Source: Nitrobacter hamburgensis X14 (GTDB lineage Bacteria; Pseudomonadota; Alphaproteobacteria; Rhizobiales; Xanthobacteraceae). From it: a stretch of DNA of 64,000 nucleotides. Both the position numbers and the translations under genes were made by a program. The notes beneath the pieces were generated by a model, which worked only from the letters and a program-made list of their open reading frames with translations, did no database searches and was not told the DNA's origin. The stretch is taken from contig NC_007964.1 in assembly GCF_000013885.1 (NCBI RefSeq), positions 3,210,001 through 3,274,000 of the forward strand. Direction: 5' to 3'. This document shows, piece by piece, positions 27,074 through 35,789 of the stretch (within the stretch, counting starts at the first letter, position 1; every line of letters begins with the position of its first letter).

Positions 27074-29089
27074 ATGAGTCTGAGCGACAATCAAGCCATT
27101 GCCAATCCGCCGGCGGATTCAGGCGATCGTTACTCGAAGGACGCGCTCATAGCGCAGGCCAGAAAACTGACGCAGAAATTATGGCGAAACCCGTTTGAGA
27201 AGCCAGCCGAAACGCTCGATGCACGAACGGACATAACGCCGGCACCCGCCCCGCCGAGGCGGAATGGAGCCGAAAGTCCTCTGGCACCAACGAACGGGCA
27301 TGCTCTTAACGGCAAAGGAAATCTCAACGGTGGCGGCGGCGGTGGCGGCAATCCGCAATTGCGCAAGCGTTCCGGCGACAACGAATTCCGCGACGTCCTC
27401 GGCAAGGGATTGGCTGCCGCACGTCGCAACCTGATCACCGTCGGCATTTTCTCGCTTGTCGTGAATCTTCTCGTTCTTTCCATCCCCATTTATCTGTTCA
27501 ACATGTCGGACCGCGTGCTGACCAGCCGAAGCGTCGATACGTTGATCATGCTGTCGTCGATCGTCATTCTGGCTATCGCAGCCCACGTTCTGATGGACAT
27601 GCTGCGCCGCTTTATCCTGATGAGAGTTGCCGTCGAGACCGAGGCCCGCCTGGGCGGCCCGGTGCTGAGTGCTGCGGCGAAATCGGCACAAAACGGCTCG
27701 AGCCGGGAGTTTCAGACCCTCGCCGACCTGCAGCATTTGCGCGCATTCATTACCGGTCCGGTCCTGCTGACGATCTTCGATGCTCCGGTGACGCCCGCTT
27801 ATCTCGCTGTTGTGTTCCTGATCAACCCGCAACTCGGACTGATCGTCCTTGTATCGAGCGTGTCGCTGGTTGGAGTCGCGCTCATCAACCAGCGCGTGAC
27901 CGCGATACCCTTCACGCGGGCGAATGCCTTCGGAACCCGCGCCAACCTGCAAGCGGAGGCGATGGCACGCAACGCCCAGGTGATCAACGCGATGGGCATG
28001 ATTCCGGAAGGCGTCCAGGTCTGGGGACAGGAGACGGTGGAATCGCTCAAGGCTCAGGTCGCCGGCCACGACCTCAACATCATCATGACCGGCATTTCAA
28101 AGTTCCTGCGACTGGGGACCCAGATCACCATACTCGGATGGGGCGCCTACCTCGCACTGGAGAGCGAACTGACCGGAGGCATGATCATCGCGGCATCGAT
28201 CGTCGCCAGCCGCGCCCTGGCGCCCCTTGAAGGCACGATCGAAGGATGGCGCCACTTCGTGCAGGCGCGTTCGGCCTACAGCCGCATCAAGACCCTGCTT
28301 CAGAGTTCGCCGCTCAACCTCGAACGGTTGCGATTGCCGCGTCCGGAGGGCCGCCTCAGCGTCGAACGCATCCTCTACGTCCCTCCGCCGAACAAGAAGG
28401 TGATCCTCAACGGCATCAGCTTCCAGCTTGAGCCGGGCGAATCCCTCGCAATCGTGGGACCTTCGGGCACCGGCAAGACCATGCTGGCGCGAATGCTGGT
28501 CGGCTCGATCATTCCGACCGCCGGAAATGTCCGCCTCGACATGATGGACCTGCGCAATTGGGACCCGCGCCAGTTCGGCGAAAGCGTCGGCTATCTACCG
28601 CAGGAAGTTCAACTGTTTCCGGCGTCGATCAAGGCGAACATCGCGCGTATGCGCGCCGACGCCATCGACGAGGACATCTTCGATGCCGCTGAAACCGCCG
28701 ACGTGCATGAAATGATTTCGGAGCTCGCCCTCGGCTACGAAACCGTGATCGGCATGGACGGCAGCCCTTTGTCGGGCGGGCAGCGGCAACGGATCGGCCT
28801 TGCGCGCGCCTTCTACGGCAACCCGCGATTGATCGTGCTTGATGAGCCGAACGCTAATCTCGACGCCAACGGCGAACGCGCGCTGGCGAAGGCGCTGGTG
28901 CGCGCCAAGGAAAAGCGGATGACCGTCGTCACCATCACGCAACGGCCGGCGCTGCTGCAGAGCGTGGATAAGATCATGATCCTGCAAAACGGCTCGGTGC
29001 AGGCCTTCGGAACGCGCGCCGAACTGATTCCGCTGGTGACGGGCCACAAACAACCCAGCGCTTCGGGACCGCCAATGCTCGACGCCTGA
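27074..29089 (+). CDS. type I secretion ABC permease/ATPase (PrtD-like)
   Basis: 671 residues from ATG 27074 (GAGGAGAGG upstream). After a ~110-residue low-complexity leader containing NGKGNLNGGGGGGG, there is an exporter transmembrane domain (ITVGIFSLVVNLLVLSIPIY, LIMLSSIVILAIAAHVLMDM, TPAYLAVVFLINPQLGLIVL) and a nucleotide-binding domain. That domain has Walker A VGPSGTGKT (~461), Q-loop YLPQEVQLFP, signature LSGGQRQRIGLARA (~565), Walker B LIVLDEPNANLD and a switch region TITQRPALL (His to Gln/Arg context unusual). The PrtD/LapB-type lacks a C39 peptidase, as here. It energises export of the unfolded upstream proteins from the cytoplasm. Operon with 29128. Confidence 0.93.
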   Translation: MSLSDNQAIANPPADSGDRYSKDALIAQARKLTQKLWRNPFEKPAETLDARTDITPAPAPPRRNGAESPLAPTNGHALNGKGNLNGGGGGGGNPQLRKRSGDNEFRDVLGKGLAAARRNLITVGIFSLVVNLLVLSIPIYLFNMSDRVLTSRSVDTLIMLSSIVILAIAAHVLMDMLRRFILMRVAVETEARLGGPVLSAAAKSAQNGSSREFQTLADLQHLRAFITGPVLLTIFDAPVTPAYLAVVFLINPQLGLIVLVSSVSLVGVALINQRVTAIPFTRANAFGTRANLQAEAMARNAQVINAMGMIPEGVQVWGQETVESLKAQVAGHDLNIIMTGISKFLRLGTQITILGWGAYLALESELTGGMIIAASIVASRALAPLEGTIEGWRHFVQARSAYSRIKTLLQSSPLNLERLRLPRPEGRLSVERILYVPPPNKKVILNGISFQLEPGESLAIVGPSGTGKTMLARMLVGSIIPTAGNVRLDMMDLRNWDPRQFGESVGYLPQEVQLFPASIKANIARMRADAIDEDIFDAAETADVHEMISELALGYETVIGMDGSPLSGGQRQRIGLARAFYGNPRLIVLDEPNANLDANGERALAKALVRAKEKRMTVVTITQRPALLQSVDKIMILQNGSVQAFGTRAELIPLVTGHKQPSASGPPMLDA

Positions 29090-29127
29090 TCGCGGGGACG
29101 GACGGACATGAGCCTGGAGAGGCGACC

Positions 29128-30471
29128 ATGAGCACGACAATGACAGGCGATCAACCCTGGCACGTCGATCTGCCGCGCTCGACACGCGGCCACACCATCG
29201 CGGGCATGGTGATTATTGCGACGACGATCATGGGATTTGGAGTCTGGGGCAATACTGCACCGATCGCGGGTGCAGTGGTGGCGTCGGGCGTGTTTGTGGC
29301 TACCGGCCAGAACAAGACCATCCAGCACCTGGAAGGTGGCGTGATCAGCGACATCATGGTTCACGAGGGCGATACCGTGGAACCCGGTCAGATACTGGTC
29401 AAGCTGGACCGGACCACCGCAAAAGCCGAGATGCAACGGCTCTTCCTTCGCAACGCGCGGCTCACGGCCGTCGATGCCCGCCTGCAGGCGCAAGTCCGCG
29501 AGGAAGCGGAAGTTAACTTCCCGCCTGACTTGGCGCCCGATTCAAAGGATCCGCAAATACGCAGCATCGTCAGCGCCCAGCTTCTGGCCTTCACCGCTCA
29601 GCGCAACAATACCAACAGCGAAATTGCCGGAATTGAGGACAGCATCAAGGCGCTGAACGAGCGCATCGCCGGATCCAAGGTTCAACTCGCAGGCGTGAGG
29701 CGCCAGATCGCGCTTGTCGAAGAGGACATCAAGACCAAGGAACACCTGCTGGCCGCAGGACTCGTTCGCAAGCCTGACGTTCTTCTTCTGCAACGCAACC
29801 AGGCCAATCTCGAAGGCGAGGTCGGCCGTATCATGGGCGATATCGGCGACGCCAAGGAACGGATCGCTCGCGCGGTCGAGCAGATCAATGGCGTGCGGAA
29901 GACCGCCATCAAAACCGCGGTCGAGCAGATGCACGAAGCGCGCGGCGAACTGGTCGACGTCCGCGAGCGGATGCTGAGCGCTAGAGGCGTTCTCGACCGA
30001 ACCACGATCCGCGCGCCGGTCAAAGGCGTCGTCGTCAAATTGCGATTCCATACGCGCGGCGGGGTGGTCGAGCCGGGCAAGCCCATCATGGAGTTGTTGC
30101 CGCTCAACGAGCCATTGATCATCGAGGCCCGGGTGAGACCGCAGGATATCGACTCGGTCAAGCACGGTCAGGAAGCCATGGTTCGGCTGACGGCGCTCAG
30201 CCAGCGTGTCACGCCGATGGTTTCGGGAGACGTCATCTACCTCTCCGCCGATACCGTCGCCGACGAGAAAAAGTCGCAACAGCTCGGGCCGAGCGACATC
30301 TATGTGGTGCGCGTGAGGCTTCACAATTCGGAAGTCGCGGCAATCCACGGTTTCAATCCGACGCCAGGCATGCCCGCCGAAGTCTTCATCAAGACCAGCG
30401 AACGGACTTTCTTTCAGTACATCATGAAGCCGATCGAGGACAGCATGTCCCGAGCGTTTCGCGAGAGATAG
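29128..30471 (+). CDS. type I secretion periplasmic adaptor (HlyD/PrtE-like)
   Basis: 447 residues. One N-terminal membrane segment (IAGMVIIATTIMGFGVWG) is followed by the PrtE-type start of the lipoyl domain, GQNKTIQHLEGGVISDIMVH. A long coiled coil runs about residues 85-290 (NARLTAVDARLQAQVREEAE, LLQRNQANLEGEVGRIMGDI). The second lipoyl half TTIRAPVKGVVVKLRFHTRG and a beta-barrel (IIEARVRPQDIDSVKHGQEA, GMPAEVFIKTSERTFFQYIM) complete it. It bridges the ABC exporter at 27074 to a TolC-like channel, which is not in this window. It starts 38 bp after the ABC gene with GGAGAGGCG upstream. Confidence 0.95.
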   Translation: MSTTMTGDQPWHVDLPRSTRGHTIAGMVIIATTIMGFGVWGNTAPIAGAVVASGVFVATGQNKTIQHLEGGVISDIMVHEGDTVEPGQILVKLDRTTAKAEMQRLFLRNARLTAVDARLQAQVREEAEVNFPPDLAPDSKDPQIRSIVSAQLLAFTAQRNNTNSEIAGIEDSIKALNERIAGSKVQLAGVRRQIALVEEDIKTKEHLLAAGLVRKPDVLLLQRNQANLEGEVGRIMGDIGDAKERIARAVEQINGVRKTAIKTAVEQMHEARGELVDVRERMLSARGVLDRTTIRAPVKGVVVKLRFHTRGGVVEPGKPIMELLPLNEPLIIEARVRPQDIDSVKHGQEAMVRLTALSQRVTPMVSGDVIYLSADTVADEKKSQQLGPSDIYVVRVRLHNSEVAAIHGFNPTPGMPAEVFIKTSERTFFQYIMKPIEDSMSRAFRER

Positions 30472-30487
30472 AAGCCTTCCTGTTGGT

Positions 30488-31212
30488 TTATTGGTGCCGC
30501 CAGATCTTGACCGCCGATACCAGCAATAGCGCCGCGAGCAACGGCAGCAAGACGTATGTCGGTACAAGTCCAAGCAAGAGTCCGCCGATGAACGTCCCAA
30601 TCATCGATCCAGCCGCCATGACCAGTAGGAATCCCCCATTCTTGCGCAGCACGCCGAAGCTCTGATCGCGGCTGTAGCGCGTGAATCCAACAAGCATGGT
30701 GGGAAGGCTCACCGCCAGTGAAAGGCTGCCGGCCAGCTTAACGTCCGCGCCGAACAGCAGGACCAACGTCGGGATCAGGAACTCGCCGCCGGCCACACCA
30801 AGAAGCGATGCGACCACACCGATGACGAATCCCGCCGCGATCCCCGCGACGATCTGTATCCAGCCGACGAAGAGCGGCGCTCCTGCGACCGTATCGTGTG
30901 TAAAGAGCAGCAGGCCTGCGATGACCACCAACAAGACGGCGATCACGCGGTAAAGCGTTTCAGACTTCAGGCGGGTGGCCCATTCAGCGCCGGTCCATGC
31001 GCCGATGAGGCTGCCGGCGAGGAGGTTCACAATCACCGGCCATTGAGCTGCGACGTCCGCCCACGGCACGGTCCCAGCGCGGAAGGGCAGCGCCGTCGCC
31101 ACGACGACAAGGCTGGTCGCTTTATTGAGGATGACCGCCTCTAACCCACGGAAACGGAAAAGGCTGATGAGCAACGGCAAACGGAATTCCGCACCGCCAA
31201 CGTTCCCGTAAT
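30488..31212 (-). pseudogene. TauE/SafE-family permease, 5' truncated
   Basis: The frame from 31180 encodes about 230 residues with six to seven membrane segments and two TSUP-type repeats: LPLLISLFRFRGLEAVILNK, then GFVIGVVASLLGVAGGEFLI. Family members export or import sulfur anions and related small acids. In-frame sequence just upstream reads NVGGAEFR, which belongs to the first repeat, but the normal ~25-residue hydrophobic start is missing. That DNA is instead the broken 3' end of the YqeB-like gene. The start codon would be TTG or non-native, so function is doubtful. Confidence 0.75.
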
Positions 31213-31596
31213 GGGCGCGCGGATAAGCGTGCCGTCGATCATCGCCACGGGTTCCCCGGCGGATACAGGATCGCCAATCGTCCGGGCCGACGACAGAAGC
31301 CCGCTTGCCGGCGCGTACACGATGCGCTCCCGGCCAACGCCTTCAATGGCGCATGGTCCGCCGGCCAGCGGCAAGGTTGCGCCTTCGTAGACGACAGAAC
31401 CAAGATGCTCGCGAGCCGTCACTCCTTCGAGGGTCGTCTCGCCATCGAACATGGCATCCGCAAAACCCATCATCCGCCGATGTGTTACGGGGGTCGGGTC
31501 ATCGAGGATGACAACAGAGCGTCCGGCTTTGAACAGCACCCATGCCACCGCCGAACCGACATCGCCGATGCCACGGACCAGTACTGAAATTGTCAT
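31141..31596 (-). pseudogene. YqeB/EF2563-like Mo-hydroxylase maturation protein, decayed
   Basis: From ATG 31596: MTISVLVRGIGDVGSAVAW, then HRRMMGFADAMFDGETTLEG (Rossmann-like start of the family), EGATLPLAGGP, GRERIVYAPASGLLSSARTI and DGTLIRAPITGTL. Proteins of this family (about 260 residues) occur with XdhC-like and molybdenum-hydroxylase genes. Here the middle is shortened by roughly 60-100 residues and the C-terminus runs out of frame into the TSUP permease after IRAPITGTL. A palindromic ModE-like site lies 20 bp upstream of the ATG. Family call is moderately sure; inactivation is inferred from length. Confidence 0.65.
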
Positions 31597-31615
31597 GAAG
31601 AGCGAGACCTTTGAT

Positions 31616-31639
31616 CGATATAGCCATAGAACTATATCG
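31616..31639 (-). promoter_or_regulatory. ModE-box-like inverted repeat before the YqeB-like gene
   Basis: CGATATAG (31616-31623), 8-nt spacer, CTATATCG (31632-31639): perfect 8-bp half-sites in the CGnTATA...TATAnCG style of molybdate-responsive ModE sites, 20 bp upstream of the start codon. ModE binding is inferred from pattern and from two ModE-type genes just upstream. Confidence 0.6.
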
Positions 31640-31665
31640 CAATAATCAGGTTTCGCCAATGTTTG

Positions 31666-32022
31666 TTACGTGCGTTTGCCTGCAGCAAGGGCCATCAGCA
31701 CGGAGAGCTGTTTGGCCGCGGCCTTCGCCGCGCTGGCCTCGATGCGCCGAAAGCTGCGAACAACGTCGCGACCGGTCGCAGTCAATTGCGCGCCACCGCC
31801 GGCTTTGCCACCTTTTGTTGAAACGACGAGCGGCTCCTTGAAATACCTGTTCATGGTGTCGATGAGATACCAGGCGCGCTTATAGCTCATGCCGAGCTGC
31901 CGCCCGGCGGCAGCGATCGAACCCGTTTCGTCGATAGCCTGAAGGAGGTCGGCCTTTCCCGGACCGAGTTGCGTTTCCGCGTTGAGAGTGACGCGAACGA
32001 GAAGCGAGGGATAATTGGACAT
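31666..32022 (-). CDS. ModE-type winged-helix regulator lacking molybdate-binding domain
   Basis: 118 residues. The ModE N-terminal DNA-binding domain is complete: KADLLQAIDETGSIAAAGRQ, LGMSYKRAWYLIDTMNRYFK, PLVVSTKGGKAGGGAQLTAT, GRDVVRSFRRIEASAAKA. No TOBE/Mop domain follows; the protein stops after a short helical tail. Such single-domain ModE proteins exist in alphaproteobacteria and may respond to another signal or compete with full ModE. It precedes the yqeB-like gene (70 bp) and follows modE (about 220 bp) on the same strand. Confidence 0.9.
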   Translation of the reverse strand: MSNYPSLLVRVTLNAETQLGPGKADLLQAIDETGSIAAAGRQLGMSYKRAWYLIDTMNRYFKEPLVVSTKGGKAGGGAQLTATGRDVVRSFRRIEASAAKAAAKQLSVLMALAAGKRT

Positions 32023-32240
32023 CGGTTATCTCGGCTAAGTGCGCGGATTGGCAGGGTCTGCCGAGCGCATTAACATTATAAAGCATCTCCGCCCAAGATG
32101 AGCGATAGGCCGAGCAGTCTTGTGGCTGGCGCGTTCAACGGCCCGCTGGAAGTAGCGGTCGCCATCGTCGTGGCGCTGCCGCTCGTTCTGCGGCCCACAC
32201 ACTCAGGCCGCCGCTCCGACGAGAAGAGAGTCAGCCGCAG

Positions 32241-33032
32241 TCAGTTGATGGCGATGATGACGTGCGCCGCATCGAAAAGGGCGAATGCGGGCTTTCCTGG
32301 AGCGAGGCCGAGCGATTTGGCGCTGTGCGCAGTGATGCTTAATGCAAGCGTCTTGCCTGCGCCGATATCGAGGACGATCTCGGCGCTCACGGTGGATGTC
32401 TCGCATCGGCTGACGGTTCCACGGATGCAGTTGCGCGCGGACGTCTTCGGCGCTGCCTTGCCTGTAGCGATAGCAACGAATGGCGCCTTGATCAGCAGGG
32501 TCACCGATCGACCGGTGCACAATCCAAGCTCTTCCATGCTGGCGTGCGTGACAACCGAATAGATCGTCGTTTCCGGCGAGACCGCAATTTCGACCTCGGC
32601 GCTCAAAGCATCGGACACGATATTGATGATGCTGCCGCTGATCGCGTTGCGTGCGCTGGTCTTCATAAGAAATCCCGAGACTAGATCCAGTGGAGAAACG
32701 CCGGCCTCGGCAAGTTCGGGCTCGATCGTGCGCAGGACACGCACCATCTCCGCTTCCATTCTTCTAAACGCCTCGATGACGGAGTGACCGGTCGGCGTCA
32801 GCGTCGCGCCGCCGCCGGCACGGCCGCCAGCGCGCCTGATGAGCAACGGCTGGCCAAAAAGATTGGCCATCGCATCGAGACCGTCCCACGCCGCTTTGTA
32901 GGTAATGCCGATCGCCCGTGCGCCGGCCGAAATGCTGCCCTCGCGCGCAACCGCCTCGAGCAGCCTTAACCGCTCGCGCCCGACCGCCGGAACGTTCTCG
33001 CTCTTCAAGGTGACCAGCGCTTCGATCGTCAT
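32241..33032 (-). CDS. modE: molybdate-responsive regulator ModE with two TOBE domains
   Basis: 263 residues. N-terminal winged helix: RERLRLLEAVAREGSISAGA, IGITYKAAWDGLDAMANLFG, PLLIRRAGGRAGGGATLTPT. Two molybdate-binding TOBE/Mop modules follow: KTSARNAISGSIINIVSDAL (about 125-190) and KTSARNCIRGTVSRCETSTV (about 195-262). In ModE family members molybdate binding to the paired TOBE domains drives DNA binding and repression of molybdate uptake genes. A near-perfect ModE box lies 12 bp upstream of the ATG, suggesting autoregulation. No modABC transporter is in this window. Confidence 0.95.
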   Translation of the reverse strand: MTIEALVTLKSENVPAVGRERLRLLEAVAREGSISAGARAIGITYKAAWDGLDAMANLFGQPLLIRRAGGRAGGGATLTPTGHSVIEAFRRMEAEMVRVLRTIEPELAEAGVSPLDLVSGFLMKTSARNAISGSIINIVSDALSAEVEIAVSPETTIYSVVTHASMEELGLCTGRSVTLLIKAPFVAIATGKAAPKTSARNCIRGTVSRCETSTVSAEIVLDIGAGKTLALSITAHSAKSLGLAPGKPAFALFDAAHVIIAIN

Positions 33033-33043
33033 GCACGCTCGCT

Positions 33044-33072
33044 TGCGTTATATAGACTTGGTAAATAACGCA
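33044..33072 (-). promoter_or_regulatory. ModE-box upstream of modE
   Basis: TGCGTTATATA (33044-33054), 7-nt spacer, TAAATAACGCA (33062-33072); 10 of 11 positions are symmetric and match the CGTTATATA...TATATAACG ModE consensus. It lies 12-40 bp upstream of the modE ATG. Confidence 0.8.
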
Positions 33073-33261
33073 TGTTGCGCCGCAGCGAAAGTCTAATTTG
33101 CAGACGGAAGAACCCTTTGTGGCCTAAGCTGGAATATCCAGGAGGCCAAATATAAGTAATCTCGGCAATTCTCGTGGCGCGATCGCGACCGCCACAAGTG
33201 CGACGCCGTGGTCAATCATCCGAGTAGTTCGCTTCGATCAGCGCCGCATTTATCCAAATTA

Positions 33262-33293
33262 AAACGGGTCGGAGCTATTGCTCCGACCCGTTT
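33262..33293 (-). terminator. perfect 14-bp hairpin downstream of mosA
   Basis: AAACGGGTCGGAGC (33262-33275), loop TATT, GCTCCGACCCGTTT (33280-33293). On the minus strand it is followed by a short T-rich stretch. It lies about 170 bp past the end of mosA, in the right orientation to end the mos transcript. The rest of 33097-33463 holds only a repeat copy. Confidence 0.8.
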
Positions 33294-33339
33294 CTGCGGC
33301 ACTGGATCGATACGGTCGCGAAGGCGGGACCGAGGCGCT

Positions 33340-33444
33340 TAGAGCCTTTTCGCTTCTGATGGAATCAGAAGCGAGGCTCTATGATTTTGAATTGACGCGT
33401 TTTCTTCACGCGAACCGGTGCCCACTTCGCTCGAAAACGCTCTA
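33340..33444 (-). repeat. bradyrhizobial intergenic repeat, copy C (reversed)
   Basis: Reverse complement of copy A: AGAGCCTTTTCGCTTCTGAT at the start and CACTTCGCTCGAAAACGCTC at the end, with TTGACGCGTTTTCTTCACGC and CGAACCGGTG inside. It sits between the terminator and mosA. Confidence 0.85.
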
Positions 33445-33463
33445 ATTGCTACACGGCTGGAAA

Positions 33464-34384
33464 TTATGTGTTCAGGCCGTAAGCGCCGGTGTGAATAATC
33501 GTCCCGACGTGCTCGCCTCGCAGCGCGGCGGTGAGCCGTCCCTGCACGAGCCCGTTGACGACCTGCACGCGCTCGATGTGGCGCGCGGTCGCCATGACCT
33601 CGACGAACGCCGTATCGACGGGGAGCGTGCCCTTGAACTTTGCAAGATCGTCGGCGCTGGTCTCGCGAAGCAATTGCGCCTTCTTTCCGTCGGGGCCGTT
33701 GGGGTCGGCGGTATACACGCCATCCACGTCTTCCACGATCGTGAGGCCAGCCGCTCCGAGCGCGTCGGCGAGCAGAAACGCGCCCGTGTCAGCGCGGTGA
33801 GGAGGGATACGAGAGCCCGGAAACTCGTGGTGGTGATACGGAGGAAAGCCGCTCCCGACGACCGCGCGGGCCGCGGAGAGGTGAATGGCAAGTTGGCTGG
33901 CAATGGTCGGATGCTCGATGTAGGAAACCCCCTCGGGGGCGAGCAGAGACGCGAGAATGTGACCATTCTGGCCGGCCTCGCTCGCGGCGAGCGGGGCGAG
34001 CGACCCGACCGGCAGGCCGAGATCGAGGCCGACGCCGTAGACATGGCGGGCGCGGATGCCGGCGCCGGTCAGTATGAGCAGACGGTGCTCGGGCAGGAGT
34101 TTTCGAATCTCGTCCACGATCGGGAGAATCGCGTCCCGGCCGCGATCCATGATGGAGCGGCCACCGATCTTCACCACTTGCAGCCAGGGCAAGAGCCGGA
34201 TCGGTCGCTTGCCGGCGACAGGGCTGGTAAGTTCGCCGTCGAGCAGGGTCTGACGCGCGAGCGGCGAGGCGACGTGCTTGATGGTGTTGGTAACCGGTAT
34301 GAGATTCGTGGTGCCGATGTCCGGCTGCGGTTTCGTGATCGCGGCGTATGGTGCGACCATCCGGGACAGAGGCACCGGGAGCAC
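33464..34384 (-). CDS. mosA: molybdenum storage protein alpha subunit, 5' end disturbed by IS
   Basis: MosA and MosB form the hexameric cage that stores polyoxomolybdate using ATP; both have the UMP-kinase-like amino-acid kinase fold. Seen here: TNTIKHVASPLARQTLLDGE, GKRPIRLLPWLQVVKIGGRS, HRLLILTGAGIRARHVYGVG, FPPYHHHEFPGSRIPPHRAD (the His-rich molybdate pocket of MosA) and NGLVQGRLTAALRGEHVGTI. The homologous region is complete. The ~30 residues before it match nothing, start at a GTG without ribosome site, and the frame closes soon upstream. The gene on the other side of the IS110 element (35891) begins with a typical start, so the native 5' end and promoter link to mosB were probably cut by the IS. 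Confidence 0.88.
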   Translation of the reverse strand: MLPVPLSRMVAPYAAITKPQPDIGTTNLIPVTNTIKHVASPLARQTLLDGELTSPVAGKRPIRLLPWLQVVKIGGRSIMDRGRDAILPIVDEIRKLLPEHRLLILTGAGIRARHVYGVGLDLGLPVGSLAPLAASEAGQNGHILASLLAPEGVSYIEHPTIASQLAIHLSAARAVVGSGFPPYHHHEFPGSRIPPHRADTGAFLLADALGAAGLTIVEDVDGVYTADPNGPDGKKAQLLRETSADDLAKFKGTLPVDTAFVEVMATARHIERVQVVNGLVQGRLTAALRGEHVGTIIHTGAYGLNT

Positions 34385-34535
34385 GAAGTGCGGGCAGGCC
34401 GATCTTGCACGTTGAGCTGCGAGCTCGTGTTAGTAGATGGCCGCCTCTGCGACTCGCCCGGTTGCGCTGAGAGCGCGGATCCGTAGTTGTCGTGTCGCCC
34501 GCTGCTCCCCCTCTGATTATCGAGAGGAGACAGGA

Positions 34536-35771
34536 ATGCGACGTGTAATCGGAATTGATACCCACCGTACCTTTGGGGAAGTAGTAATCTGGGAAGATGG
34601 TCGACTGCGACACATGGGTCGGGTCGATATGACGCGAACTGCGCTGGAAGGCTTCGGCAAAACGCTTCTGACCACCGACGAGGTGGTCATCGAGGCTACC
34701 GGTAACTGCATGGCGGTCTCTCGGGTGCTGTCACCGTTCGTGAAGCGGGTAGTGATCGCCAATCCACTGCAGGTGAAGGCGATCGCGCACGCCCATGTGA
34801 AAACCGACAAGATCGACGCCGGCACGCTGGCCAACTTGTATGCAGCCGGCTACCTGCCGGAGATCTGGACACCCGATGCTGTCACGGAGCGGATGCGCCG
34901 CCTGGTGGCGCGACGCTACCAGGTTGTCCGGCATCGGACCCGAATCAAGAACGAGGTGCACTCGATCCTCTATGCTCACCTGATTCCGCAGTGCCCTCAT
35001 GCCGACCTGTTCGGGCGGCTCGGTCGTGCCTGGCTCATCCGACAGCAGGTGCCGGATGACGAGCGCGCCGCGATCGAGCGTCATATCCGGGAACTGGATC
35101 GGTTGGGAGAGGATCTCGGCGTGCTTGACCGGGAGATCGCTGAGGGCGCCCTCAGCGATACGGCGATCGAACGGCTGCTCACAATCACTGGCGTCAATCT
35201 CACGGTGGCCGCCGGGCTAGTGGCGGCGATCGGCGATATAGGCCGCTTTTCCAACCCCCAAAAGCTGGTGAGTTACTTCGGCCTGAACCCACGCGTGCGC
35301 CAGTCGGGGCTTGGGGCAGCCCATCACGGGCGGATCAGCAAGGTCGGACGCAGTCATGCCCGCGCGATGCTGGTGGAAGCCGCCTGGGCAGCCGCCAAGA
35401 CGCCAGGCCCACTCCATGCCTTCTTCGTCCGCGTCCGGGCCAGGCGGGGCCATCAGGTCGCTGCCGTTGCAGTGGCGCGCAAGCTGACCGTCCTGTGCTG
35501 GCATATGCTGACGAAAGAAACGAACTACCTCTGGGCACGCCCCAGTCTCGTTGCCCACAAAATGCGCGGCATGGAGTTGCAAGCCGGCCGACCGCAGAAG
35601 AAAGGCAACACGCGCGGCCCCGCCTACGCCTACAACGTCAAGAAACTCCGGAACCAGGAAATGCGCGTCGCCGAACAGGCACAGAAGGGCTACGAGCACT
35701 TTGTCGAAGCCTGGCGCCCGCGCCCGCCAAAAAAGGCGCGCGGGCGCCTCAATCCGGCAAGGCTCGAATAA
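34536..35771 (+). CDS. IS110-family transposase inserted between mosB and mosA
   Basis: 411 residues from ATG 34536 with GAGAGGAGACAGG upstream. DEDD-domain motifs: RVIGIDTHRTFGEVVIWEDG, VVIEATGNCMAVSRVL, VKTDKIDAGTLANLYA. C-terminal transposase_20 domain: LLTITGVNLTVAAGLVAAIG, GLNPRVRQSGLGAAHHGRIS. It is a different subtype from the IS at 12890-14265, longer and with a lysine/arginine-rich C-terminus. It is transcribed against the mos genes. I could not fix the element's ends; they lie between 34384 and 34536 and between 35771 and about 35830. Confidence 0.93.
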   Translation: MRRVIGIDTHRTFGEVVIWEDGRLRHMGRVDMTRTALEGFGKTLLTTDEVVIEATGNCMAVSRVLSPFVKRVVIANPLQVKAIAHAHVKTDKIDAGTLANLYAAGYLPEIWTPDAVTERMRRLVARRYQVVRHRTRIKNEVHSILYAHLIPQCPHADLFGRLGRAWLIRQQVPDDERAAIERHIRELDRLGEDLGVLDREIAEGALSDTAIERLLTITGVNLTVAAGLVAAIGDIGRFSNPQKLVSYFGLNPRVRQSGLGAAHHGRISKVGRSHARAMLVEAAWAAAKTPGPLHAFFVRVRARRGHQVAAVAVARKLTVLCWHMLTKETNYLWARPSLVAHKMRGMELQAGRPQKKGNTRGPAYAYNVKKLRNQEMRVAEQAQKGYEHFVEAWRPRPPKKARGRLNPARLE

Positions 35772-35789
35772 GGCTGCCCGGCAGCGCTT

